Counted from the stretch's first letter, positions 31,884-39,861 are shown. The stretch: 42,420 nt of DNA from an archaeon UBA583 (GCA_002506365.1 DAXK01000035.1:1-42420), one strand, 5' to 3'. The notes: a model not told the origin generated them from the letters alone. Numbers and translations are program-made.

Positions 31884-33509
31884 TTATTCACCTAATATTG
31901 AAGATTTAATATTATTATATTTTAAGTAAAATTCAGGTTCTCCTCCAAACCACCCATCATTTACATCTTTTAAATTCCATTTAGCATTCATTTTTTCATC
32001 AAATATTCTAATGGGAATTGTTTCAATTTTATCGTCTAGAATTCCATCAGATTCTAATATTTCAATATTTATTGTTTCTCCATTACAGTTTTTTGTTATA
32101 ATTTCAAATTCTGCTGATAAAGCATTGTTAATATTTGTTGAAATCCAATTTAGTTTTTCAACTTCACATTTGCTTATGATTTCTTCATCGTCGATTGATA
32201 GGTCTGGTTTTTTTTCAATTTTTGCAATTTGTGAATTAATTCTTAAAACATTTGTATCACAGTATCTAACTGGTTTAATTTTTTGATTGTTTTGGTTTAG
32301 TTCAACAAAGTTTCCAGCAGCTCCAGCATATGTGCAAGTTTCAATTCCATCTTTTTGAATTTTGTAGGCACAGATTGTTGGGGATAAAACACCGTATATG
32401 TCATATGCTCTAATCTCATAATCTTTAAATCCTTTTTCTTCTAACCATTGATAACAATTTTGTCCCCATTTTCCATCTGGAATATTATCTAAATTTTCCC
32501 AAGTTAATGAGTTGTAGTATTTTGAATTAAATCCTAGTCTTGTAAAGTATTGGTCTGTTATTTTTCCTTCTGAATTTCTATTAATTGCTGAAGTTACAGG
32601 ATAAGCAGTAGGACTTGGACTTTTTTTATAATGTTCAACAATGATTTTTCCATTGTCTTTGTAAATACAGTTTAAACTTTTTTTAATTTCTTTAAAATTA
32701 TTAGTTAATAAATTTTCATGGATTATAGTTTTTAAAAAGTAAAATTGAATGTTTTGTTCTTTTAACCATTGTTCACAAGTTTGTCCTGGTTTTCCATTTT
32801 TAGCTGAAAATGAAGAATCTGAACTTGTGTGGATTAGTGGTTTTTGCTTTTTATCTATTTGATTATTTTTAATATTTTTAGTTGAGATATCTAAAGATTT
32901 AAAAATTTTTGAATTTGTGATGTCTGTAATTTGGATTGTATATTTAGTATTTGATTCTAAGTTTAAGTTTGATTTTGAATCTGGAATTGTGTATGTTGGG
33001 TGAATTTCAGTTCCTACAAAGTTTCTATTATAAAATACCATTTCATTAATATTGTTAGGATTATTTGTTTTAAAATATCTAATTTTAAAATCTGATTTTA
33101 AATTATTTTTAAAACCTGTATTTACACTAAATCCACCATCTTCTAAGTAGTCAACTTGAAGTTTGTTAATTTCTAAAATATCATTTTTGTCGTCATTTTT
33201 TTCACACTCTCCTTTGTATAATATTTTATTATCTTTAGCTAAACATGAATTTGAAAAAGTTTCTTTTATTGGATTACATGGAGCTTTTATACATTGGATT
33301 TGAATTTGAGCGCATACTGGGTCGTAAATTGCCGGACAGATAGTATTATCATTTTTAGTTACAGTTTTATCAGTATTTGTATTACTTGTAAAATCTGGAT
33401 TATTTTCTTTTGAAATAACTTGATTTTCATTTCCTGTATCTTCAATTCCAGCAAAAATGATTGTTGATATTGAAAACATTATTAAAATTGAGATGAATAT
33501 TTTTTTCAT
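31884..33509 (-). CDS. Secreted protein with Kazal-like domain and repeated Cys-Trp modules
   Basis: 541 residues: signal peptide (MKKIFISILIMFSISTIIFA), then a Kazal-like module (about 55-105, CPAIYDPVCAQIQIQCIKAPC through FSNSCLAKD to KGEC). A beta domain follows (about 120-225), then two modules opening GKPGQTCEQWLKE and GKWGQNCYQWLEE, and a final beta domain. Kazal-like modules often inhibit serine proteases, but the bacterial/archaeal versions are largely uncharacterised. No membrane anchor is seen at the C-terminus, so it is probably released or bound to the surface. Confidence 0.68.
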   Translation of the reverse strand: MKKIFISILIMFSISTIIFAGIEDTGNENQVISKENNPDFTSNTNTDKTVTKNDNTICPAIYDPVCAQIQIQCIKAPCNPIKETFSNSCLAKDNKILYKGECEKNDDKNDILEINKLQVDYLEDGGFSVNTGFKNNLKSDFKIRYFKTNNPNNINEMVFYNRNFVGTEIHPTYTIPDSKSNLNLESNTKYTIQITDITNSKIFKSLDISTKNIKNNQIDKKQKPLIHTSSDSSFSAKNGKPGQTCEQWLKEQNIQFYFLKTIIHENLLTNNFKEIKKSLNCIYKDNGKIIVEHYKKSPSPTAYPVTSAINRNSEGKITDQYFTRLGFNSKYYNSLTWENLDNIPDGKWGQNCYQWLEEKGFKDYEIRAYDIYGVLSPTICAYKIQKDGIETCTYAGAAGNFVELNQNNQKIKPVRYCDTNVLRINSQIAKIEKKPDLSIDDEEIISKCEVEKLNWISTNINNALSAEFEIITKNCNGETINIEILESDGILDDKIETIPIRIFDEKMNAKWNLKDVNDGWFGGEPEFYLKYNNIKSSILGE

Positions 33510-33761
33510 ATTTGAGTTTTATTTTTTTAATATTTAAATATTTGTTTTATATTCACTATATTATTTTATGTTATGTTGTTTTTATTCTTATTTTTTTATT
33601 TTTTATCTTTATTTTTATCTTTATTTTTTATTTTATTTTATTTAATTTTTTATCTTTATTTTTAATGTGTGCATTTTTTTATTTACTTTGATTTTTTTGT
33701 ATTAAACATGTATTTTAAAATAGTGAATTATGTTTTTAAATTATTAATTTAAATTTTATTT
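33510..33761. other. T-rich spacer between divergent secreted-protein genes
   Basis: 252 bases without a credible gene. It contains repeated TTATCTTTATTTT units around 33600-33660 and is otherwise T-rich on the plus strand. It should hold the promoters of both divergent genes. I see no hairpin or palindrome of note. Confidence 0.5.
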
Positions 33762-35312
33762 ATGATTAAACAAATTTTTAAAATACTTATTTTATTTGGT
33801 ATTTTTATTTTATCATTATCTTTAGGTTTTTCTACTGAAATTTTAATAACTAATGATGAAACTGTATTTGTAACTAAAATTGATTCATCAAGAATAAGCC
33901 TTGAGGCAATTGGTGAATTAAATATTTTTAATCCAACTTTAAATAGTGATATTTATGAGTATTCTTTTGTTTTTAGAGATGATATTATTTTTAATATTTT
34001 TATTGATGATGATACTATTTTAACTTCAAGTTCTAAATTAGTTGGACGAGATATTTTAGCAAATTCTAGTAAGAAAATTAATTATAAATTAACGGGAGTT
34101 ATTTCTAAAAATTCTTATAATGATTTTATTTCTAAAAATATTTCTCTTTTTGAATGGTATAAGTCTAATTCTTATTTTGATCCTTTAAAGTATGCATCTT
34201 TAAATAAATTAGATAGAGAAAATCAAAATTCAACTAATGTGTCTTATAGGAGAGTTTATGTTAAGACTTCAAATCCTACTGAGTTTAATGTAAATATTAA
34301 TTATATTAATTTGTATAAAACAAATACAACTGATTTAAGTTTTAAGGATTCAGATAATTTATTAGATATTTTTAAGGGAGAAAATATTAAACCAAATCAA
34401 AATTTAATTTTTAAGTATGATGATAATTTTTCAGATGATTCAACTGTTTATTGGATTGAGTTTAAAGTTGTTACAAAACCAATTTTTAGTTCTGTGAGGG
34501 AGATTGTTTTTATTGAAAAATCTCCTGATGGTAATTCAGGTGGTTCAAATGGAGGTGGTAGGTTTGATTTGTTACAACCATTATTAATTTCAAAATTATC
34601 TAGTTTGGGGATTGTGCGTTATGGGGATGAGTTAGGAATTAATTTAATTATTCAAAATCCAAATAGTTTTGAGGTTAATGGTCTTAAGGTTTTTGATTCT
34701 TTTCCAACTTTTTTTGAGTTAGTTCAAAATCCTAGTTTGAATAATTTGATTTTTGATTTAGGGAATATTTTACCTTATGAGACTAAGGAGATAAATTATG
34801 ATTTGGATTTTGTGACAAGAGTTGATGAGGATCTTATTTATTTTCCTTATGCAAAATTAAAGTATGATTTAGATGATGTTTCTTTTTCAAATTCTTTAAA
34901 TTTAATTAATGATGTTGATGATTCTTCTAAAAAATTATTTATTGAGAAAAATATTAATTATGTTAATAATGAAACAACTGTTGTAACAATTGTTGTTAAA
35001 AATATTGGAACTGAAATTTTAGAGGATTTATTGATTACTGATTTTAATGATAATAATTTAAGTCAAAGATTCGAGTGGAAAATTCATAGGTTGGATATAA
35101 ATTCACAGTGGGAGACGACTTATCAAATTAATTCTTCTAAATCTGATGTTTCTTTGCCTGAGGTTTATGGAGTTCCAGATACTAAAGTGTATAAAACTAT
35201 TATTATTAATTCTGGAATTAAAAGTTCACCTATAAAATCTGAATTACAAACATTTCAAAAGATTTTAATTGGTTTAGGAATTACTTTGTTAATTATAGAT
35301 ATATTATTTTAA
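33762..35312 (+). CDS. Surface protein with DUF11-like domains and C-terminal anchor
   Basis: 516 residues: signal peptide (MIKQIFKILILFGIFILSLSLGFS) and an N-terminal beta region. From about 270 it has two DUF11/CARDB-like Ig domains (LGIVRYGDELGINLIIQNPN, FDLGNILPYETKEINYDLDF, then TTVVTIVVKNIGTEILEDLLI). It ends in a single membrane helix (ILIGLGITLLIIDILF). This is a typical archaeal cell-surface or S-layer-associated protein. It is divergent from the Kazal-like gene across a 252-base T-rich spacer. A TTTTTAAAT element stands about 27 bases before its ATG. Confidence 0.78.
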   Translation: MIKQIFKILILFGIFILSLSLGFSTEILITNDETVFVTKIDSSRISLEAIGELNIFNPTLNSDIYEYSFVFRDDIIFNIFIDDDTILTSSSKLVGRDILANSSKKINYKLTGVISKNSYNDFISKNISLFEWYKSNSYFDPLKYASLNKLDRENQNSTNVSYRRVYVKTSNPTEFNVNINYINLYKTNTTDLSFKDSDNLLDIFKGENIKPNQNLIFKYDDNFSDDSTVYWIEFKVVTKPIFSSVREIVFIEKSPDGNSGGSNGGGRFDLLQPLLISKLSSLGIVRYGDELGINLIIQNPNSFEVNGLKVFDSFPTFFELVQNPSLNNLIFDLGNILPYETKEINYDLDFVTRVDEDLIYFPYAKLKYDLDDVSFSNSLNLINDVDDSSKKLFIEKNINYVNNETTVVTIVVKNIGTEILEDLLITDFNDNNLSQRFEWKIHRLDINSQWETTYQINSSKSDVSLPEVYGVPDTKVYKTIIINSGIKSSPIKSELQTFQKILIGLGITLLIIDILF

Positions 35313-35411
35313 TGAATAAATATTAATTATCAACAACAAAACTTTATAAAGTTAAATTAATTAAATTATTTTATTCAAAGGTTAATTAGTATTTTGAATA
35401 TTAGAAGTTAT

Positions 35412-35485
35412 GGTCTTGTAGCTTAGCCTGGATAGAGTAGTGGGTTTCGGCCCCACTGACCCGGGTTCGAATCCCGGCAAGATCT
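35412..35485 (+). tRNA. tRNA-Arg(UCG)
   Basis: Cloverleaf by eye: acceptor GGTCTTG (35412-35418) with CAAGATC (35478-35484, one G-T pair); D arm with the archaeal loop AGCCTGGATAGAG; anticodon stem GTGGG/CCCAC around loop TTTCGGC, anticodon TCG at 35447-35449; T arm CCGGG-TTCGAAT-CCCGG. Discriminator base T, no encoded CCA, no intron. It reads CGA and probably other CGN Arg codons. One of the few GC-rich islands in the window. Confidence 0.93.
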
Positions 35486-35488
35486 TTG

Positions 35489-35521
35489 CAGATTCTCTCA
35501 ACGCCACCCCGAGAGAATCTG
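35489..35521 (+). ncRNA. Perfect hairpin directly after the tRNA
   Basis: CAGATTCTCTC (35489-35499) pairs perfectly with GAGAGAATCTG (35511-35521) around the 11-base GC-rich loop AACGCCACCCC. It starts 3 bases after the tRNA discriminator, so it is part of the primary transcript. It could be a terminator or processing signal, but a C-rich loop and the lack of a following T-run are unusual for that. A small RNA released by RNase Z is another option. Confidence 0.6.
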
Positions 35522-35551
35522 TATTTAAAAATAAAGAGTTATTTTGGTGGA

Positions 35552-35707
35552 TTATTTTTCTTTACTATAAATTTCATTATTTCCAAAATTTATATTTTCA
35601 ATTAAAAGTTTAATAAAATTTTTATGTTCTAAGAATTCTTTTCTTTCTTTTATAGCTTTTATTAATCCTTGACTTGTATTTAAATCTAAATTACTTTGAT
35701 TTTCCAT
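35552..35707 (-). CDS. Probable small protein, 51 residues
   Basis: ATG at 35707, stop at 35552-35554. The translation begins MENQSNLDLNTSQGLIKAIK and ends NFGNNEIYSKEK. It is hydrophilic, has balanced charge and a likely single helix (GLIKAIKERKEFLEHKNFIKL), unlike the Phe/Ile/Tyr-rich products of random frames here. An AT-rich, TATA-like stretch (TTATAAATTATATAA on the minus strand) lies upstream. No family recognised. Confidence 0.45.
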   Translation of the reverse strand: MENQSNLDLNTSQGLIKAIKERKEFLEHKNFIKLLIENINFGNNEIYSKEK

Positions 35708-35840
35708 ATAATAAGTTATATTATAAATTATATAAATGTATGATTGAATATTGAAACTATTTTATTTTTATTTTATTTTAAATAAACTACCTAAAAATGA
35801 TAACCAATTTTGAAAAACTAAAAATTGAATTTTTAATTTA

Positions 35841-36419
35841 ATGAAGGTTCATATTTCCGATTTTTTATTATCGTTTCAAAATTCTGATTTGATTTGGGTT
35901 ATTATACCAATTTTTTTTATTGGAATTATTACAGATAAGTATCAAGAGGAGTATAAAACAAATGTTGGAAATGCAATTTCAAATGGAGCTTTAATTATTT
36001 TTTCAGGGTTTTCTTGGTTACAGCTAATTACTTCAAGAGGAATATTTTTTCCAACTGAAGTTACTTTGTCACAGGCTTTGTTATCTACTTTTGTAATTTT
36101 GTATGGATTAACTATAGTTTTGTCAGGATTTAATTTAGGAAAATTTGCAAAAAAGTATGGGAGAATTAGAGTAGTTACTTTTATGTTAATGTTTATTACA
36201 GTAATTATTCATATTCCTATTTTGTATAATTATGTGTCTGTGATTTTATTTGTTTTATTGTTTCCTTTTTATTATGCTTTTATTACTGAATTGATAAAAG
36301 TTATGCCTTCAATTAAGGGGAGAAAAAAAAAGGCTTTGAAGGTTAAGTATTATAATTATTCAAAAAATAATAATTATTTTGATATTTTTAGATCTAAAGT
36401 TAAAGAGTATTTGAAATAA
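35841..36419 (+). CDS. Multi-spanning membrane protein
   Basis: 192 residues with about four to five hydrophobic helices (IWVIIPIFFIGIITD, ALIIFSGFSWLQLI, LLSTFVILYGLTIVLSG, VVTFMLMFITVIIHIPIL, VSVILFVLLFPFYYAFI) and a basic C-terminal tail (KGRKKKALKVKYYNYSKNNN). I do not recognise the family. It has its own AT-rich promoter region and no close same-strand partner. Confidence 0.65.
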   Translation: MKVHISDFLLSFQNSDLIWVIIPIFFIGIITDKYQEEYKTNVGNAISNGALIIFSGFSWLQLITSRGIFFPTEVTLSQALLSTFVILYGLTIVLSGFNLGKFAKKYGRIRVVTFMLMFITVIIHIPILYNYVSVILFVLLFPFYYAFITELIKVMPSIKGRKKKALKVKYYNYSKNNNYFDIFRSKVKEYLK

Positions 36420-36563
36420 TTTTATCTTTTATTTATTTATTTATTTATTTATTTTTAATTTTTTAATTTTTTATTTATTATTGTTATTATCATTATTATA
36501 ATTTAATTTTTTATTACAAATGTTTTTAATTGTTTATTTTTATTTTTATTTATACATTTTAAT

Positions 36564-36627
36564 TGTGATAAAAATTTCATCAAATTTAGACAGATAAAAA
36601 ACTAGGTTTTTTGGTGTAATTATCACA
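36564..36627. promoter_or_regulatory. Nested inverted repeats before the AlkC-like gene
   Basis: TGTGATAA (36564-36571) and TTATCACA (36620-36627) are perfect inverted copies. Between them AAAAAAC (36596-36602) and GTTTTTT (36606-36612) form a second hairpin. The right half-site abuts a TATA-like TTTAATATA (36628-36636). This is a plausible operator, with the distal site allowing looping. Confidence 0.45.
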
Positions 36628-36653
36628 TTTAATATAATTTAATACAATTTAAT

Positions 36654-37793
36654 ATGAAAATGGAGTCAGTTCAAAGTGATGGGAAATCTTTTTCATTAAA
36701 AGATCAGTTTTTTAATGAGGAAAAAGTAAAATATTTATCAAGTTTAATTTTAGGTGTTTATTCTGATTTTGATAAAGAAAATTTTGATAAAAAAGTAATG
36801 GTTGATTTATTAAGTTTGGAGTTAAAGGAGAGGATGTCTTTAATTACAAATGTTTTGTATGAATTTTTACCAAAGAGATTTAATACTGCTGTTGATATTA
36901 TGGTTGATTCTTTGCCTGAAATTTTAGGAGAGGGTGGGAATGATGATTTTATTTTTGGAAGTTATTGTGAGTATGTTGAGAAATTTGGTTGTGTTGTTGA
37001 GAATTTGGATAAGAGTTTTTATGCGTTAGAGATGTTTTCGGAGTTTTTTTCAGGTGAATTTGCAATTAGGGAGTTTATTAATAAGTTTCCAGATGAAAGT
37101 TTTGAGTTTTTGGAGATGATGACTAAACATAAATATTTTATGTGTCGTCGTTTAGCTTCTGAGGGACTTCGTCCAAAACTTCCTTGGGCTAAAAAGATTA
37201 ATTTTGATTATAAAAAAGGTGCTAGTTTATTAAATAATTTATTTTATGATTCTCAAAGAATTGTGACAAGATCTGTTGCTAATCATTTAAATGATATTTC
37301 AAAGTTTGATGAAGATTTTGTTTTGGATAAATTGAAAATGTTTAGTGATTTAGGGAAATGTTGTGATGTTGAATTTGATTATATTATTAATCATTCTTTA
37401 AGAGGATTAATTAAATCTGGGAATAAAAAAACAATGTTATTTTTAGGGTATAATCCTGAACCTAGAGTTTGTATTTTAAATTTTAATTTATTAAATAATT
37501 CAATTAAACTTGGAGAGTATATTGAATTTGATTTTGATATATTGTCTGAGTGTGATGAAAATTTAATTGTTGATTATAAAATAACTTATCCGACACCTAC
37601 TGGAAGATTATCTTTTAAAGTATTTAAGATTAAAAAGTTTGGGATTAGTTGTGAAGATGGAAAAGTTAAACTTTCTAAAAAACATAAATTTGTATCGATG
37701 AGCACAAAAAAACTTTATGCTGGAGAGTATAAGTTAGAATTAATTATTAATGGAACTACATTTTTAGAAAGAGAGTTTGAATTATTTTTTTAA
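36654..37793 (+). CDS. AlkC-like DNA glycosylase with Ig-like C-terminal domain
   Basis: 379 residues. The HEAT-like repeat fold of the AlkC/AlkD superfamily is marked by RRLASEGLRPKLPWA (165-179) and TRSVANHLNDISK (205-217), both characteristic of AlkC. These enzymes excise N3-methyl purines or pyrimidines from alkylated DNA. About 285-379 is a beta domain (IKLGEYIEFDFDILSE, VDYKITYPTP, LYAGEYKLELIING), matching the Ig-like domain of some AlkC proteins. ATG 36660 (third codon) would place the TATA-like box at the usual distance and may be the real start. AlkC is mainly bacterial, so transfer is possible. Confidence 0.85.
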   Translation: MKMESVQSDGKSFSLKDQFFNEEKVKYLSSLILGVYSDFDKENFDKKVMVDLLSLELKERMSLITNVLYEFLPKRFNTAVDIMVDSLPEILGEGGNDDFIFGSYCEYVEKFGCVVENLDKSFYALEMFSEFFSGEFAIREFINKFPDESFEFLEMMTKHKYFMCRRLASEGLRPKLPWAKKINFDYKKGASLLNNLFYDSQRIVTRSVANHLNDISKFDEDFVLDKLKMFSDLGKCCDVEFDYIINHSLRGLIKSGNKKTMLFLGYNPEPRVCILNFNLLNNSIKLGEYIEFDFDILSECDENLIVDYKITYPTPTGRLSFKVFKIKKFGISCEDGKVKLSKKHKFVSMSTKKLYAGEYKLELIINGTTFLEREFELFF

Positions 37794-37803
37794 TTTTATA
37801 TTT

Positions 37804-38253
37804 TCAAAGTTCCATAATTTTTGAATTTTTTAATTCTTTTGAAATTTTAAATCCAAATTGAGTAAAAATATTTGATAAGTAATAATCATTTTTCATATTA
37901 ATTTCTAATTTAGGTAATTTATTTTCGTTTGCTTCTTTTTCAATAATTTTTAAAATTTGAGTTTCGTATCCAATATTTTGAAATGCTTTTTGAATTTGAA
38001 TTTCTTTAATGTATGTTAAATCTTTTTTGTATTGAATTTGAAAGTATCCAATAAATTCTCCTGATTCTTTTTCTTCTATTAATCTAATTTCGTTTAGTCT
38101 AAAGTTTGCTTTGAAAATTTCAGGTTTATATTCCATATTTTTTTCAATTAATTCTTTCATATTATTTTCGTATAATGTATAACAGAATTGAAAGTTTTCT
38201 TCTGTTGCTTTAATCATTCTAAAATTTACTTGCGGGTTATTTTCGTTATTCAT
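37804..38253 (-). CDS. GNAT-family acetyltransferase-like protein
   Basis: 149 residues. GNAT-like order: NEIRLIEEKESGEFIGYFQIQ, then TYIKEIQIQKAFQNIGYETQIL (a diverged acetyl-CoA loop, QNIGYE in place of Q/RxxGxG/A), and a final strand SNIFTQFGFKISKEL. Substrate unknown. It shares the divergent promoter region with serS and converges with the AlkC-like gene, ending 10 bases from its stop. Confidence 0.7.
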   Translation of the reverse strand: MNNENNPQVNFRMIKATEENFQFCYTLYENNMKELIEKNMEYKPEIFKANFRLNEIRLIEEKESGEFIGYFQIQYKKDLTYIKEIQIQKAFQNIGYETQILKIIEKEANENKLPKLEINMKNDYYLSNIFTQFGFKISKELKNSKIMEL

Positions 38254-38284
38254 ATTATAGTTTATGGTTTTGATTTTATAAAAG

Positions 38285-38292
38285 TTTATAAA
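38285..38292 (+). promoter_or_regulatory. TATA box of serS
   Basis: TTTATAAA, centred 27 bases before base 38316, where the foldable leader begins. It is more than 150 bases before the serS ATG, so this transcript must have a long leader. Confidence 0.6.
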
Positions 38293-38315
38293 TCTAAAAA
38301 TCTTATCAATTTTTA

Positions 38316-38394
38316 TTACAGCTAAAAAGCTCCAATATAGTCCAAATTAGTCTGACAAACTACTTGGGGAGCGGATTAGCACCCAGTGCTGTAA
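38316..38394 (+). ncRNA. Structured leader RNA upstream of serS (candidate cis-regulator)
   Basis: About 79 bases closed by TTACAGC (38316-38322) with GCTGTAA (38388-38394). Inside is a compound hairpin: GCTCC/GGAGC (38329-38333, 38368-38372), CCAA/TTGG (38342-38345, 38364-38367) and TAGT/ACTA (38348-38351, 38359-38362) with loop CTGACAA. GCTAA/TTAGC (38321-38325, 38376-38380) can also pair. A rival hairpin AGCAC/GTGCT (38378-38382, 38386-38390) excludes the closing stem. The region is richer in GC than its surroundings and starts at the predicted transcription start. I know no matching riboswitch class. Confidence 0.6.
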
Positions 38395-38426
38395 CATTTT
38401 ATTTCAATTTATTTTGGAATTATTCA

Positions 38427-38432
38427 AGAGGT
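38427..38432 (+). promoter_or_regulatory. Shine-Dalgarno sequence of serS
   Basis: AGAGGT ends 10 bases before the serS ATG. It supports a leadered mRNA here, whereas most genes in the window look leaderless and lack such a site. Confidence 0.6.
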
Positions 38433-38442
38433 ATATATAAAA

Positions 38443-39711
38443 ATGTTAGATATTAAACTTATTAGAGAAAACGCAGAAGCGGTTAAAAAGGATTTATTAA
38501 GAAGACCAAACTTTGATACAAGTGTTGTTGATAAGGTATTAGATGCTGATACTGTTTGGAGGGAAGCGAAGGGAGAGTTAGATAGATTAAAGGCTCAAAA
38601 GAATAAAGAGTCTAAGGCAATTGCGGAAGTTAAGAAGTCTGGTGGAGATATTAAAGCTCAAATTGCAAAAGTTAAGGAAGTGTCTGATGCTATTTCAGCA
38701 AAGGATAGTGAGTTAAAACAATTAGAGAATGCTCGTGATGAAATCATGTTTTTAATTCCAAATATTTTAGATCCTCAAGTTCCTACTGGTGAAGATGATG
38801 AAGAAAATTTACCAATTAGATTTAATTTAGAAAAACCTGAGTTTGATTTTGAAGTAAAGAATCATCAAGATTTATGTGAGTTAAATGATTGGTATGATAT
38901 GGAAAAAGCTGCAGAAGTTTCTGGAAGTAGATTTTATTATACAAAGAATGAATTAGTGTTATTAGAATTTGCTTTATACAATTTTGTTATGAATAAGTTA
39001 AATGGTAAAGGTTATTCACCAATTATGACTCCTCCAATGTTAAAGAGAGAAGTTTTGAATATGAGTGTTCCTTTAGAGGATTTTAAGGAAGCGATTTATA
39101 AAATTCAAGATGAGGATTTATATTTAATTGCAACTAGTGAACATACTTTAGCTGCTTTACATATTAATGATACAATAAATCATAAAGATTTACCTATTAG
39201 ATATGCTGGTTTTTCAAATTGTTTTAGAAAGGAGGCTGGAGTTACTAAGGATAGTAAGGGAATTTTTAGAGTTCATAATTTTAATAAGATTGAGCAATTT
39301 TTCTTTTGTAAACCTGAGGATTCAGATAAGTTACATGATGAGATTACTGCTAATGCGGAAGAAATTTTTAAGGAATTAGAAATTCATTATCAAGTTGTAG
39401 ATATTTGTTCTGGTGATATGGGTGGGATGGCAACTAGAAAGTTTGATATTGAAGCTTGGTTGCCTTCTCAAAATAAGTATAGAGAAATGGTTTCTGCTAG
39501 TAATTATAGAGATTTTGGTGCGAGAAGATTAAATTGTAAGTATCAAACTGAGAATGGAACTACTGAATTAGTTCATACTGGAAATTCAACTGCTATTGCT
39601 TTAACTAGATGTATGATTGCAATTTTAGAGCAACATCAAACTAGTGATGGAAATGTTAGAGTTCCAAAGGCTTTACAACCTTATTTAGGTGGTAGAGAAT
39701 TTTTAAAATAA
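38443..39711 (+). CDS. serS: Seryl-tRNA synthetase
   Basis: 422 residues, normal length. Charges tRNA-Ser (and tRNA-Sec where present) with serine. The N-terminal coiled-coil arm (about 1-110, ELDRLKAQKNKESKAIAEVKK) binds the long variable arm of tRNA. The class II core follows: MTPPMLKREVL (motif 1 region), SNCFRKEAG with FRVHNFNKIEQF (motif 2), MGGMATRKFDIEAWLPSQNKY, and motif 3 HTGNSTAIALTRCMIAILEQHQ. It is the common SerRS type, not the rare methanogen type. Its leader and trailer both carry strong RNA structures. Confidence 0.97.
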   Translation: MLDIKLIRENAEAVKKDLLRRPNFDTSVVDKVLDADTVWREAKGELDRLKAQKNKESKAIAEVKKSGGDIKAQIAKVKEVSDAISAKDSELKQLENARDEIMFLIPNILDPQVPTGEDDEENLPIRFNLEKPEFDFEVKNHQDLCELNDWYDMEKAAEVSGSRFYYTKNELVLLEFALYNFVMNKLNGKGYSPIMTPPMLKREVLNMSVPLEDFKEAIYKIQDEDLYLIATSEHTLAALHINDTINHKDLPIRYAGFSNCFRKEAGVTKDSKGIFRVHNFNKIEQFFFCKPEDSDKLHDEITANAEEIFKELEIHYQVVDICSGDMGGMATRKFDIEAWLPSQNKYREMVSASNYRDFGARRLNCKYQTENGTTELVHTGNSTAIALTRCMIAILEQHQTSDGNVRVPKALQPYLGGREFLK

Positions 39712-39742
39712 TTAAATATTTGATTTAATTATTTTTATTTTT

Positions 39743-39758
39743 CATGTTTTCGAACATG
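39743..39758 (+). terminator. UUCG-loop hairpin after serS
   Basis: CATGTT and AACATG pair around the very stable tetraloop TTCG, 32 bases after the serS stop; TTTT follows. Probably a terminator or 3'-end stabiliser. Confidence 0.55.
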
Positions 39759-39767
39759 TTTTGAAAC

Positions 39768-39861
39768 GGATGCTTTTTGTCCAGAGCACTCACTTTTTTA
39801 GAATCGCGTAAACGTTGACTTTAATCGCGATTCAAAAAGTAAGCACTCTGAACAAAAATCC
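39768..39861 (+). ncRNA. 94-nt long-hairpin element, candidate structured RNA
   Basis: Left and right halves pair almost end to end: GGA/TCC, TTTTTGT (39774-39780) with ACAAAAA (39852-39858), CAGAG (39782-39786) with CTCTG (39846-39850). Then comes a 5-by-5 internal loop (CACTC against AAGCA), ACTTTTT/AAAAAGT, a TA bulge, and GAATCGCG (39801-39808) with CGCGATTC (39826-39833), closing a 17-base loop. It contains the most GC-rich stem outside the tRNA. No ORF crosses it. It may be a stable ncRNA, an H/ACA-like guide or a mobile hairpin; I cannot decide from sequence. Confidence 0.6.

Larger units (their letters stand above)
35313..35840. other. 528-base gap between protein genes listed here
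   Basis: Holds tRNA-Arg (35412-35485), the hairpin (35489-35521) and a probable 51-codon minus-strand gene (35552-35707). The rest is AT-rich spacer with no further structure seen. Confidence 0.6.

Noticed and set aside
36427..36455. ATTT tandem run
   Set aside because: Simple low-complexity repeat, common in the T-rich spacers of this window.
38316..38397. serS leader as an H/ACA guide RNA, because ACA follows a GCTGTA stem
   Set aside because: The distance from the upper stem to ACA is about 21 bases, not the expected 14-16, and no convincing kink-turn is seen.
38316..38442. serS leader as a bacterial T-box
   Set aside because: No T-box bulge sequence, no clear Ser specifier loop and no terminator/antiterminator pair; T-boxes are not known from archaea.
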